Both the position numbers and the translations under genes were made by a program. This document shows, in pieces, positions 12,160 through 24,583 of a stretch of DNA of 64,000 nucleotides; the first letter of the stretch is position 1; every line of letters begins with the position of its first letter. The notes under the pieces were generated by a model. The model saw only the letters and a list, made by a program, of their open reading frames with translations, was not told the DNA's origin and ran no database searches. Source of the stretch: Panicum virgatum (lineage: Eukaryota > Streptophyta > Magnoliopsida > Poales > Poaceae); contig NC_053146.1 in NCBI RefSeq assembly GCF_016808335.1, positions 40,296,470 through 40,360,469 on the forward strand. The letters are read 5' to 3'.

Positions 12160-12697
12160 TAAACACAACCACAGTCTGGTACCGCACAGCTAGGAATGGC
12201 TGGAACCCCTGCCCATACGGGGGTAAGTGGTGTGCATGTTTGACATAGTTCTGTCACCAGGGGCACTATCTCGAACTATATTGCCGGGGTAAGCATCATC
12301 TCGCGCAGTCCTCCGCAAAGGTCCACCAAAGGCACCCATAACAGGTATCGCCTCTCCTTGGGCAACCACACAGGTACACCCCTCCTCATCCCGCACCCGC
12401 CACAGGTGCTCCTTAGGATGTGCCCACCACACATCCCCGGCCAGTCGCTTGCCCCCGCTAAAAGCCCTATCTCTGGCTCCTCACAAAGTGGATAACATGC
12501 ATGCCAAGACTATCGTATCATGGAATCTCATACCCAATCACTCTCATAGTAGCCAAAGCATCCAAGAATCAATCAAGGTATAATAGGGATGCAAGGAATA
12601 CGGTAAACAAGTAGGCCATGCAGGCTTATCTCACACACACAAGTAAAGCGATAGCAATTCTAGCAAGCAATGCCTAATAGGTATTCAAGTCAAAGAT

Positions 12698-12803
12698 GGG
12701 CGTGAACCTGGAAGCTCTTCGTGGTCTTCCGGGGTCCTCGAGGTCTTCTCGTAGTCCGGGACGTCCTCCTGGGTCTTCTGGGTGTCCGGGGCGTCGATCT
12801 TCT
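12698..12803 (-). other. Acidic coding-like stretch inside the second-family LTR
   Basis: Minus-strand open frame reads EEKIDAPDTQKTQEDVPDYE and continues to EDHEELPGSRPSLT before a stop. Its composition, and its place in the right part of the LTR when read 5' to 3', parallel the Gln/Glu-rich stretch in the TGTAACACCC family. Function unknown. Confidence 0.4.
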
Positions 12804-14359
12804 CTTCAGCAGCAGGACCTATCCGTAATTACGAATTACAATAGGGGTCAAAGTGCAAGAACGCCCAAAACTATCCAAATAAGATCCAAATCACAACAAA
12901 ACCTACTCTAACGCGTAGATCATGATTTTAGAAAAATTATGAAACTAGTTTCATAATTTTCGAAGCTCCGGTTGATTTATTATCAATTTTTTTGAAGCTT
13001 AAGACAATTCCTGGAATTAAATAAAAGGTTCTCGGAAAAAGAAAAACACACAAGCGGACACGTGGCAGCACCGGGGAGTGCCACGTGTCCGACTGACGTC
13101 AGCATGACGTCAGCACGGGGTCCGCCAAAAGCTGACGTCATCATGGCCTTTGATGATGTCAGTGTTGACTCGGTCAATGTTGACCCAGTCAACTGGTCAG
13201 CGAGGTCCGCGGTCAGCGGGGTCAGCTGGGCCCATGTTTCAGCGGCGCTATGCCACTGACGGTCGGGGTCCACACGTCAGGTTTCACAGGTAAAAGAAAA
13301 GGGAGGTGCGGCTGTGCTCGTGGGCTCAAAGAAGTCTGGGCCGGCTTGGTTGAGTCGCGGCTCGGCAGGCCGGCTCATGAAGGAAGCAGGCCGGCTCGAC
13401 TCGGCTTGTCGGGCTGGCTCAGGCTGTGGCTCGGAAGGGCGGGTCACGGACTGGGCCAACGGGTAACGGGTAACGGCGCCCATTTCTCCTCCCATCTCTT
13501 CTTCTATTCTTCTCTTTTCCTTCTTCCTTTCACTGGCAAGCGGGGCTCGCATGGTAGCGCGTCCTTCTCCTCTTCTTGCTTCTCTCACCTGCTCCGACGG
13601 GCCTTGGCGGGGGCGCCTGGTCATGGACGATGGCGGCGAAGGCTTCCAGCGGCGACGGCGAGGGCACTCCGGCGGTGCGGCTTGACGAGGTCGGCCAGGA
13701 TGGTGGCGTGCTCGGGCAGCAGGGTCGGCGGTAAGGCGGGGTCTGAGCTGTGGCGGGGCGTGGCCTTTGTGGAACCAAGGTTGCGGCGGTGGCCATGACA
13801 GCGCGTGCATGGGGTAGCGCCTGAGCACGAGAATGATGGCGAGGCAATGGCGTGCGCGATGCGCGCGGAGAATCCATCACTCCGGGCCCGCAGTGGCATC
13901 GCAAGGGGCGGATCCAGGGCAGAGCAAGGCAGGAAGGCTCCAGGAGGCGGAGCGGCACAGCGGGCGGCGACGTTGTGGGCTAATGGCGGAGCGACCTCCA
14001 GGCGGCGACGGCAACGGGACGATCTTCCTTCACCTACGGCTTGGGCAAGGCAAGGTCGAGGCGAGGTTGGGTCAAGGCGGAGCGGCTACAAAGAAGGGGC
14101 AGGCCAAGGTGGAGCAGAACAGAGCATAGCTTGGCTCGCTATGACGCGACATCGCGGGCGAGCGCGGGATCGTGCGTTCGCGGAGTCCAAGAATCCTAGG
14201 CCGCAGCGGTGGGGGTCAGGCGTGAGATAACCATGGTGGCGCGCGGGGCAACAACGTGCGCGTGTGCGTGAGTGTGGTCCGGGTGTGTGCGCGCGCGCGG
14301 AACGCGGCGTGTGCACGCACCAAGTGCGACGCTGCCACGGCGACGCATGGCGCAGGCGA

Positions 14360-17300
14360 TGTAACACCCGGTTTATAAAAGGACATAAACCGAGCAATCA
14401 TATACGTGCCAGGATCAAGTCACACGTATATACAACAAAATGAACAGTATATCAGAGCACATATCACGTAAAAAGACATAATAAAGCGAATACAAATGTT
14501 ATTTATTACATTAATGACAAAAATGTCTGATACAGCGGAAGCGAAGTACAAAATACGAATAAAACTCTCCGAAGCTAAAGCAGGGCGCCACAGGGACGTC
14601 GACTGGGAGACGAACACCTAGAAATCCTCGTAGTCCTGGTAGCGCTGGACGAACTCCCTTGTGTCGGCAGGAACTGAGCAGCAGTAGCGTAGCCAAGAGG
14701 AAAAAGTAGAGAAGAGGCAAGAGTGAGTACACAACTTGTACTCAACAAGTATAACACAAACTATGAGGCTCTAGGCTGGCTGACTCAACTGCATTAGCTT
14801 TTAATCTTGGCAAGTTTTATTATAGCTATTTACTACGAGTTGATGAATTACCATTATCCCAGTTACATAGTATTTAATCAGAATTAATTAAGAAACTACT
14901 GAGAACCAAACCAAAACCAAGCCACCAATGTAACCCCGAGAGGCACCTCCCTCGTCGGAAGGAGACAACCCCACTAATCAAAAGGAGGATCTGGGCCGCT
15001 CATAACCGTGAGCACGGCTAGTATACCAGTTTTACACTCTGCAGAGGTTGCACATCTTTACCCACAAGTCGTGAGCTACGCCAGTTGTTCATCACACTTC
15101 CTTAGGTGAGATGACTAGCGACTCACTACGAGGCCGTTACAAAGAATCTCGTTGGTAAGGCGTAACCGCGAGAGATAGGTCAGCGACGATGGGGCCCACC
15201 TCCGGGGGTACAAGCACAGGAGCGCAATCCAAGCACAGACCAAGCCAGAGGAGCAGGGACCATTGAAGCTTACTACTCTTACCCCGCAGGTAAGTTACTC
15301 CAAACCAAAAAGACCTAATTAGTAAGCCAAGTCTATCCCATTCTAGCCTTGTGGTAGCGCTGTTGTCCCAGATTGTCGCTCTATGAACCGGTCCTTATGG
15401 AGAGTGGCCAACCAAGCACTAAGCACCGTGCTGACCCCCTAAACCATGTTTCTATAAAAACCATCTTTTAACGAGACGTGAGCCACTCATCCACACAGAG
15501 GGCCACTCTCAGAATTAAGTTCAAGTAAACCATTAATCAATTTAATTAAAAAGGACCAGAGTGTGTTATAGCGCAGCAACCTAGCACAACTAACCAAAAT
15601 GCAACCCAAAGGATATATATAAAGGATATAAAGTGGCTAGGAAATCCTTATAGGCATACAATATTAAAATGCAGTATGAAATTGTATTTAAAGATGATAG
15701 GTTGTTCATGTTATACTTGCCTTCCTCGTACTGCTCCTGCTGCTGCTCAAAGTGCTCGGAAGACGGCTGCTCCTGGTACTGGTACTGGGGCTCCTCAGAT
15801 GGATCAACGTCTACTCACGAACACATGGCCAAAACAATGCACGATAAATAAGCATACAAGCAAACACTAACAAAAACTAAGAAACAGTACATCAATACAT
15901 AAAAACAGCACACTAAACTAATCTAAAACTATTCTACGCGTTACAACGATCGCGTGGACATAAAGAACGCCTAAAACGGAGCTAAAACGCGTAATCTAGG
16001 CTAAAAACAAGGTTCAGGGGCTTATTTGTAATAAAAACAGGGTTCCAGGGGCTTTTCTGCTAGAACCGAGGGCCTAAACATAATTAAACGTTAACTCCAG
16101 GGTCTAACTCACAAAAGAACTAGGGCTGGATGGCGGGTTCTATATTTAGAAAGCTCAGGGGGCTGGGCGTCAAATTTTGGACTAGAAAGGAAATATTTTT
16201 GAACAGATTGGGAGTGCGGGTTGAATAACAAAAAGTGCAGGGGCTCTTTAGCAATTAAACCAGGCCGAACCAGTATCCTCAGATATCGGCCGCTGGATCG
16301 TGATCTGGCGGTCCAGATTGGATCGGCCCAAGTCCTAATCGTGCGCGTTGATTCAGGATCTAGCGGCTCAGGGCGAAAGGGCGAGCGGCCGGCGGCGGGA
16401 GTCGCCGGCGACGGGGCTTCCGCGGCGGAGGGCTCGCCGGAGACGCCCAATACGGCGCTCCGGGGGTCAATCCGACCCGGGCTTGGGTCGGGGAGCATGC
16501 CCGCGGAACGTGCAGTCCACCTGGGCACTTAGGTGGGCGCAGGGGAGGTCTGAGCGGTGAGAGTGATGGCGGCGGCGGCTCTGCGCGGTGGCGCTCGCCG
16601 GCGTGCGGCGTCCCAGGCGCTACGGCGTCCTACAGGCCGAGCTAGCTAGCGCAATCAAAACAGGAAGCCGGTCAGAGGCTCACCAAGGGCTCAAATTGAA
16701 GGGAGGGCCGGCGCAGTGGGGTCGACGGCGAACTCTGGCGGCGAGAAGGTGCGGTGCTCGTGGAGGACCTGCTGCAGGGCGTCTCCCGGCTTTTGGGCTC
16801 CTCGGCTCGGCTCCTGGAGTGCCTGTGAGGGAGACACGGAGATCAGGGCGGTCCGGGGCGCTCCGACGGTGTGGAAATCGTCTTGGCGGAGCAACTCATC
16901 GGCGGCGGTCGCGGGTTGAATTCCGGCGCGGTCGTGGCTCGAATCGGGGCAAGCGAGCTCGGAGAGGTGCCTGGGAACGGGCGAGACTACTACACGGCTC
17001 TGGGAAGCCTGGGGTGTGGCGGAGCAGCGAGGCTACGGCGGCGCAGGGGAGGTCTGCGCGGCGGAGCTGCGCGAGTGCGACGGACTTAGGGTTTGGGGGC
17101 TCTGGTGGCGGCGGTGGAGAGGTGGGGTGCAGGGGGGTCGCGGGGGCTACTTATAGGGCGGCGGCGGCCTTGGCGTGCGCGCCTGGCGTGGGGGGCCTCA
17201 CCGGGAAAAACGACGTGATGAGCGCGGCCGTTGCGCGAGGAAGGGGATGACCCCGACGCGTGGGCCCGGGCGGTCAGTGGCGGGGCGGGGAGCGCGTGCG

Positions 17301-17914
17301 GGCCGAGTGGGCGGAGACGCTGGCGCGCGGGGTCGGGCCGTCAGGGAGGAAGGCGACGCGCGGTGTGGGCGAGCGGGATGCTGCGCGAGCAGGCCGGCAC
17401 GAGCTGGGCTTTGCGCCCGCGTGAGCTGGGCCAGGCGGTCTTCTGGGCCGGCTCGGGAGAAAGGGAGAGAGAGAGGAGGAGGCGGACCGGGCTGGGCTCG
17501 GGAGTGGGCCGCGGGGAAGGAAAAAAATGGGCCGAGCGGGGGTGAGCGGGCAGTGGGACTCGTGGAAAGGTTTGCTGGGTTTTTGGGCTGAAGGGAAAGA
17601 AGGAGATGGAGATGGGCCGGCTTGTTTGGGGCTGTTATGAGATGGGTTTTCTTTCTTATTCTATTTTTTCCTCTTTTCTATTCCTAATTCAAACAAAGTT
17701 TGAACTCAAATACAAGTTTGAATTCAAACAACACTCAAATAAAAATATGCACCAGCATGAATGCAACACAAATTTTTAAACTTAGACAAATTTTAATTAC
17801 TTGCGAAACAAAATTAAATTAAATGCAAGGCTAAACACAATAAACCTTAGGAAAAATTAAGTAAAGCCATTTAAATTTATTAATAAATGCTGAAATTTAA
17901 ATTAGGGTGTTATA
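14360..17914 (-). mobile_element. Solo LTR (copy 2), TGTAACACCC family
   Basis: 3555 bp, opposite in orientation to copy 1. Left end TGTAACACCCGG, right end GGGTGTTATA (last C changed to T). Perfect 5-bp duplication GGCGA at 14355-14359 and 17915-17919. Inserted inside the second-family LTR. The middle (16300-17600) is GC-rich with long open frames on several frames that I do not regard as genes. No gag or pol. Confidence 0.93.
15716..15811 (-). other. Gln/Glu-rich coding-like stretch inside solo LTR copy 2
   Basis: Minus-strand frame reads DVDPSEEPQYQYQEQPSSEH and ends EQYEEGKYN, same frame and same edges as in copies 1 and 3. Confidence 0.5.
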
Positions 17915-19624
17915 GGCGAGGCAATGGCTGGGTCAGCGTAACGTGGAACACAGCGTGCGCGTGCGCGGGCACACAGCGAGGCTGAGATCGCGGCACGGCC
18001 ATGATGTGCGCGATGCTCCGGAAAGCCGGGCCGCGACAGTGTTGGGCTGCCGGCAAAAACGAGGCGACCGTGACGGGTTCGCGGCGGTGAGCTCAGCTCG
18101 ATCAAGTGCCAAGGCAGGGCGAAGGCCCGACCTTGGGCACCGGCGCGCACACGCGCTAGCATGGTGAAGCCATGGTGAGGCCGTGGCGGCGGCGGAACGG
18201 GCGGAGCACGGCTCGGCGGTGCCAGGGCATGGCCCTGGGCATGGCCGGCCTGGGTTTGGGCATGCATGCATGAACACCCGGGAAGCCGGGGTTACGACGG
18301 CGATCGGACTGGGCGACGGCGGTGGCGGGTTTGCGAGCGATGCGGCGACCGGCTCCTGCAGAAGAAGGCACACAAAGGGAAGAGGAGCTCCTAGGGGCTG
18401 GCTATGGTGGTCTCATCGGTGGCTAGAGGCAACGCCGGTAGCACGACAGAGGCGGGAGTGGAGTGGGGCACGGCCTATCGGTTGGATCGGGGAAGTCGGG
18501 GGCGGCGCAGCGTCGATTCGAGGCCGTGGCGAGGCGACGCAGAGCAGCAACGACGGTGTAGGCGATCGGGGCGCCGGCTTAACGAAGCTCCGGCGGGTGG
18601 CGGCGTTCTTCTTCTCCCGGTGCTCCACTCCTCCTTCTTCTCTTTCCTCCTCCTCTGCTTCTAGCGGCGGCGGCGCTGGATTGGGGAGGAATCCCCCGAG
18701 GCTATGGTTTTGGGGATGGCCGCTTGGGGTTTTAAAGGAGGCTGGGGGCTTCGGCTTGGGCCTCATGGCGGCACGGACGTCGGGGATTGCCCCGCGGATG
18801 GCGGTTCGTGCACGGGGCTACGTGGCGGCCATCGGGGCTTCTCCACTTCGAGGTCGGGGTCGCGGGCGCGAGTGTTTGTGCTCCCAAGTCGCGGAGCGGA
18901 GACAGGCGAACGTCAGTAGAGCAGGTGAGGTAGGGCTCGGTGAAAAAGGCGGGCGCGCACGGCAGGCGGCGTCGTCGCGGAAAGGGGAAAAGGCGTGAGG
19001 GGGAAGAAGAACAGGGGAGCGTCCGCGTGCGGCTGACAAGCGGGGCCAGGGCGTCGGCGTCAGAAGGTAAGGCGTCGGTGCTGGACTGGTGTGTCCGCGC
19101 GTGGTAGCGAGTTATGCGGAGCAGGCCGCGTTGGCGGGCCGCGCGGGGTGGTTGCGTGGCGTGCTGGGCCGCGGGGTGAGGCAGGCCGGAGGGCGTGCGG
19201 GTTCGGGTCGGCGGGGTAACGGGCCAAGTTAGCGGGCTAGGTTAGGGGGTTGGGTTAGCTGGTAGGTGGGCTGGTTTGATAGGTTGGTTAGGGGAGTTAG
19301 ATGTTAGCTTTTAGAATTTATTTGAATGGCCTTTTTCATATAAATTCCCACACAATTTCAAACAAGCTCAAAAACAATTTGTATAAATTCCAACAAACAA
19401 TTTTAAACAAGGTAGATTCGATAACTCCAAATAAAATCCAAATAAACCACTCTAACAATATGATCCTTATATTTATTAGGTTTTAAATTCTATGAATTTT
19501 GAGATAGAAAAGAAGACGTTCTTAGATTATTCTAGCTATTATCACTTCCACACAAAAAGTTTTTGAAAACTCATATTTTTAGAGTATATAACATTTCGTA
19601 ATTTTTACGGGATGTTACAGTTTG

Positions 19625-19745
19625 TGGATTGACAATTTCATTTGAGATTATGAGCATAGGTTAATCCACAGATGAATGGGTTGTGAAGGTGATCGTATGG
19701 AGTTTTGGAGATGATGTGCAAAGCTCGGGCTCAAGGCAAAGGTAT
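19625..19745 (+). mobile_element. Copia LTR, part 2 of 3
   Basis: Continues the LTR from 11429 and is interrupted at 19745 by the Tat-type gypsy element (duplication GGTAT at 19741-19745 and 36807-36811). It resumes at 36812. Confidence 0.85.
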
Positions 19746-20962
19746 TGTTATCGCCATAAATTAACATGATTAATTTATGGGCCGAGAGCAAGATGGGCTT
19801 AAAGCAGAAGATTGAAGAAGGCTTGTAAATCGGCTCCTGCGTGAGCATTTGGACCACATGGGCCATGTATCTTTAGATTTAGTTTAAGATTAGAGATAGA
19901 GTCCGATCGGGACAAGATTAGTTTAGATTGTTTCCCAAGTCTCCGGACTATAAATATGTACCCTGTTTTATTCAAAAAGGGAGAGAACGTCATCACGTCT
20001 CGCAAACAACAATTTCGGCGCATCGCCATCCCTAATCCTAGGGTTTCATCCAAATAAGCGCCATGCTGCCCTGTTCGCTTCTCGCGATCAGGGCAGCATT
20101 GTTCTTACTTTACCTTGGTATTACTCGTACTGAAGCGTTTTTGATGGCGAGTAGTACTAGTTATCTCGATGTTCATAGCATGGCTTTTAGTAGATCTGTT
20201 GTGCTTTGTTGTTTATCATCTACGAATATCATGTTGTCTTTACGCGATCATGCCATCATCTTGTACTAGCTCTTGTTGCGTAGAGTTAGATGCGTAAAGG
20301 CAACACCCTGGTTCCTTTATGTCTAGTAGATCTAATCTATTATGGTTTGCTCTTATCTCTAAGAGTTGGCGTAATATCTGTTAGATTAGGCCTTGCAAAC
20401 GGGTTGGATGATCCGGTGGTGTACTAGATGCTTTATATTAGCCTTAATAGGGATTGTTCCGGGAATCGGCTCTTGCTAGTTCTTAGGCCTCTGTTCTGGG
20501 TTATGGTTTAGTTATCTGTTGCGTTCATTAGGCCCAATCATGTGTAGGATGTTCTGATCTAACAGTGAATCCTTTACTGTCGTAGATTAGATTAGTTAGA
20601 TTTAATTGAAGCAGCTTTACAGTTATTCGCTTTATTTATCAATATCTGGATGTAAACAGATCCAATCTGACACCGGGACTCGATCGGCTCCTTAAAGCCG
20701 ATGCAAGAGTCGTCCCGGGGAGCCGACCACGGCTCGGACTTACGTTTCCACATGTTTGTGTATGCAGGCTAATCATTGCAAGCACGTTCGCACCTTCCTG
20801 ATTGGGTATAGGTCAGGTGGCACGCCCTGCATCTTCACAAGCCGCGGCGTGTGCTGGAATTGCGGGCCGTCGACGAGGGAGCAGTGCCTGCCAGCGCCCG
20901 GGCGACCTCCCGGCTCTTCGTGTTGCCTGTCGCTGCTCGCCGGTGGGTTTCGACTGACAACA
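19746..20962 (+). repeat. 5' LTR of the Tat-type element
   Basis: 1217 bp, TGTTATC to CTGACAACA. Matches 35590-36806 end to end. Holds the promoter (TATA near 19950) and a later region with a partially palindromic GATCAGGGCAGCA-type motif around 20065-20100. Confidence 0.95.
19948..19958 (+). promoter_or_regulatory. TATA box of the Tat 5' LTR
   Basis: CTATAAATATG about 200 bp into the LTR. The same sequence is kept in the 3' LTR near 35792-35802. Start of the RNA would be expected about 30 bp downstream. Confidence 0.7.
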
Positions 20963-20967
20963 CATTC

Positions 20968-20986
20968 TGGCACGCCTGGTGGGACC
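20968..20986 (+). other. Primer-binding site of the Tat-type element
   Basis: TGGCACGCCTGGTGGGACC begins six bases after the 5' LTR and starts with TGG, the complement of a tRNA 3' CCA end. I do not assign the tRNA; it is not the initiator-Met type. Confidence 0.65.
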
Positions 20987-21059
20987 TTCATCAACAACAA
21001 CACCCACCACAGAGATGACAGGAGCTCAGGACCAATCATCGGTTCTGCCGGTCACCAAA

Positions 21060-24000
21060 TGTAACACCCGGTTTATAAAAGGACATAAACCGAGCAATCA
21101 TATACGTGCCAGGATCAAGTCACACGTATATACAACAGAATGAACAGTATATCATAGCACATATCACGTAAAAAGACATAATAAAGCGAATACGAATGTT
21201 ATTTATTACATTAATGACAAAATGTCTGATACAGCGGAAGCGAAGTACAAAATACGATAAAAGCTCTCCGAAGCTGAAGCAGGGCGCCACAGGGACGTGG
21301 ACTGGGAGACGAACACCTAGAAGTCCTCGTAGTCCTGGTAGCACTGGATGAACTCCCTCGTGTCGGCAGGAACTGAGCAGCAGTAGCGTATCCAAGAGGA
21401 AAAAGTAGAGAAGAGGCAAGAGTGAGTACACAACTTGTACTCAACAAGTATAACACAAACTATGAGGCTCTAAGGTTGGCTGACTCAACTGCATTAGCTT
21501 TTAAGTGTTGGCAAAATTTTTTTAAAGCTATTTACTACGAGTTGATGAATTACCATTAACCCTGTTACATAGTAATTAATCAGAATTAATCATACTACTA
21601 CTGAGAACCAAACCAAAACCAAACCACCAAGGAAACCCCGAGAAGCACCCCCCTCATCGGAAGGAGATAACTCCACTAATCAAAAGGAGGATCTGGGCCG
21701 CTCATAACCGTGAGCACGGCTAGTATACCAGTTTTACACTCTGCAGAGGCTGCACATCTTTACCCACAAGTCGTGAGCTACGCTAGAGGTTCATCACACT
21801 TCCTTAGGTGAGATGACTAGCGACTCACTACGAGGCCGTTACAAAGAATCTCGTTGGTAAGGCGTAAACACGAGAGTTAGGTCAGCGACGATGGGGCCCA
21901 CCTCCGGGGGTACAAGCACAGGAGCGCAATCCAAGCACAGACCAAGCCGGAGGAGCAGGGACCATTGAAGCTTACTACTCTTGCCCCGCAGGTAAGTTAC
22001 TCCAAACCAAAAAGACCTAATTAGTAAGCCAAGTCTATCCCATTCTAGCCTTGTGGTAGCGCTGTTGTCCCAGGTTGTCGCTCTATGAACCGGTCCTTAT
22101 GGAGAGTGGCCAACCAAGCACTAAGCACCGTGCTGGCCCCCTAAACCATGTTTCTACAAAAACATCTTTTAACGAGCCGTGAGCCACTCATCCACACAGA
22201 GGGCCACTCTCAGAATTAAATTCAAGTAAACCATTAATCAATTTAATTAAAAAGGACCAGAGTGTGTTATAGCGCGGCACCTAGCACAACTAACCAAAAT
22301 GCAACCCAAAGGATATATATAAAGGATATAAAGTGGCTAGGAAATCCTTATAGGCATACAATATTAAAATGCAGTATGAAATTGTAATTGAAGGTGATAG
22401 GTTGTTCATGCTATACTTGCCTTCCTCGTACTGCTCTGGCTGCTGCTCAAACTGCTCAGAAGACGGCTGCTCCGGGTACTGGTACTGGGGCTCCTCAGAT
22501 GGATCAACGTCTACTCACGAACACATGGCCAAAACAATGCACAATAATAAGCATACAAGCAAACACTAACAAAAACTAAGAAACAGTACATCAATACATA
22601 AAAACAGCACATTAAACTAGTCTAAAACTATTCTACGCGTTACAACGATCGCGTGGACATAAGAAACGCTTAAAACGGAGTTAAAACTCATTTTCTAGGC
22701 TAAAAACAAGTTCTAGGGGCTTATCTGCGATAAAAACTAAGTTCCAGGGGTTTTTTTGCAAAAACCGAGGACTAAAACGTAATTAAAGGATAAACCTAGG
22801 GTCTAACGCGTAAAAGAATGAGTGCTGGACGGCGGGTTTGATATTTAACAAGCTCAGGGGGGTCTGAGCAAAAGTTTGGGCCAAACTATAATTATTTTTC
22901 AAGGGCAGTGGACTGCGGGTTGAATAGCAGAGAGTCCAGGGACTCTTATGCAAAAAGAACGGGCCGAACCGGTATCAACAGATCTCGATCGTAGGATTCA
23001 GATCTGGCGGTTTGGATTTAATCAACCTACGATCTAATCTGGGTCGTCGGTTTCGGATCGGATGGACGGAGGGGCTTTTGGCGCGCGGGCGGCGGAACGG
23101 CTCGCCGGAGCCCGACTCCGCGGCGGCGCTCCATCGGAGCAGGCTGAACTCGCCCTTCTCGGGGTCAAATCGACCCGCGCCTGGGGCTGGGGTGATCTAC
23201 GCGGAGCTTGTAGTCCACCTGAGGCCTTTGCGAGTCTCGGGGAGGGTCTGAGCGGTGCGAGCGAGGGCTGCGGCGGCTCTGCACGGCGGCTCTCGCCGGC
23301 GAGCGGTGTTCTAAGTCCCGGAGTGGACTACAGGCCAAGCTATTAAGCGGAAAAGTACCAGGGGGGCTCTGGGGTGCTCACTGAATCCTTGGGTCGGCCG
23401 GAGTTGTACCGCAGGAGGGATCACGGCGAGGACGGCGGCGCTGCTGAGACGGAACGCGGGGTCCGGGAGGTGCTGGGCTCGTTCGGGGTCCTGGGCTGCA
23501 CTGGTCGCCGAGCGATGCCCCTACGAAGCAAAACCTGGGGTCAAATCGGGCCAATCCGCACCGGCGGCGAGTAATCGAGGTGGCGGGCCGAGCTCACCTG
23601 CGTCGGGTCCCGGCCAAATTACGGCGAGGACGTGGCTCAGATCGGGGCAAAAGGGCTCAGGGTGATGCCTGGGCTCGGGGCGGGGCTCTGGAGAGGCTTG
23701 GCAGGAGTGGTGGCGCGGCAGGGCGGCGTGGCCGCGACGGCGTGGAGGAGCGGCGCGGGGCGGAGCTGGTGGAGGCGGCTGCTAGGGTTAGGGAGGGCGG
23801 CGCGTGGGTGGATGAGGGTGCAGGGGGGCCGTGGGATGGCTTAAAAGAGAGAGCGCCGGACATCTCGGCGAGGGAGCAGGGATGGAAGGCCACAGGAATC
23901 TCGGCGAGCTCTGCGGCTTGGCCGTTCCGTGGGCGCGTCGCGGAGGGGAAGAAACTGACTGGTGGGGTCAGGCTGCCAGTGAGACGCGGAGGCCGGGCGA

Positions 24001-24583
24001 GCGCTCGACTGCGGGCGCCGACGTGTGGGTCCGGGTGCGCAGGGAGAGAGGGCGAGGCGCGGGGCGTGCGAGCGGGCTGCTGCGCGAGGGGGGGCGCTGG
24101 TTTGGTTGAGGCGCTGCGCCCTGGGCCGGACTGGGCGGAGCCGAGGCGGCTTGGGCCAGCGGAGGAGAGGGCGAGCGGGCCTGGGCTGAGGTTTGGGCCG
24201 GGGCGGATGGTCTGGTGGGCTTCCGGGAGAAAGGAAGTGGGCCGCGGGTTTGGGTTGCTGGATTGGGCTGCGAAGAGGGTTTGGGCCGGGTTTTGGGTTC
24301 ACTGATCCAAACCTCTTTTCCTTTTCTAATTCTATTTCCTACCACTCAACTCAAAATTATTTGAATTCAAATGAATTTGAATTCAAACTCCTATACAAAC
24401 AAACAAAACAAAACCATGCACCAGCATGAATGCAACACAAAAAATTAAACCTATGATAAATTTTAATTACTTATAGAACAAAAATTGAGATTAAATGCAA
24501 GTCTAGCACAATAAACCTTAGAAATTTAAATAAAGCCAATTAAATTTATTACTAAATGCTGAAATTTAAATTAGGGTGTTACA
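21060..24583 (-). mobile_element. Solo LTR (copy 3), TGTAACACCC family
   Basis: 3524 bp, inserted in codon 15-16 of the Tat gag. Left end TGTAACACCCGG, right end GGGTGTTACA. Perfect 5-bp duplication CCAAA at 21055-21059 and 24584-24588. Same orientation as copy 2 and very like it over the first 1.8 kb. The GC-rich middle (23050-24300) has long open frames in several frames without recognisable protein. Confidence 0.95.
22416..22511 (-). other. Gln/Glu-rich coding-like stretch inside solo LTR copy 3
   Basis: Minus-strand frame reads DVDPSEEPQYQYPEQPSSEQ and ends EQYEEGKYS. Differences from copy 2 include a silent Ser codon change and conservative replacements, with no frame break. Confidence 0.5.

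Larger units (their letters stand above)
11430..19619 (-). mobile_element. Solo LTR of a second long-LTR gypsy family (about 4.6 kb without its nested insert)
   Basis: Inserted in the copia LTR with GTTTG at 11425-11429 and again at 19620-19624. The right end is GGGATGTTACA; the left end reads TAAAACGACCCGG directly after the duplication, two bases short of the expected TGTAAAACG (the TG overlaps the duplication). Ends resemble the TGTAACACCC family but the body is different. A solo LTR of that family lies inside at 14360-17914. No gag or pol is visible. The body contains a duplicated 75-bp segment, two copies of a CACGTG-type motif (near 13059 and 13081) and very GC-rich stretches (13270-14350, 17915-19300) whose open frames appear on both strands and look like composition artefacts. 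Confidence 0.75.

Noticed and set aside
13250..14230. Possible GC-rich genes in the second-family LTR
   Set aside because: Open frames overlap on both strands with Arg/Gly/Pro composition; no start context or domain; lies inside a solo LTR.
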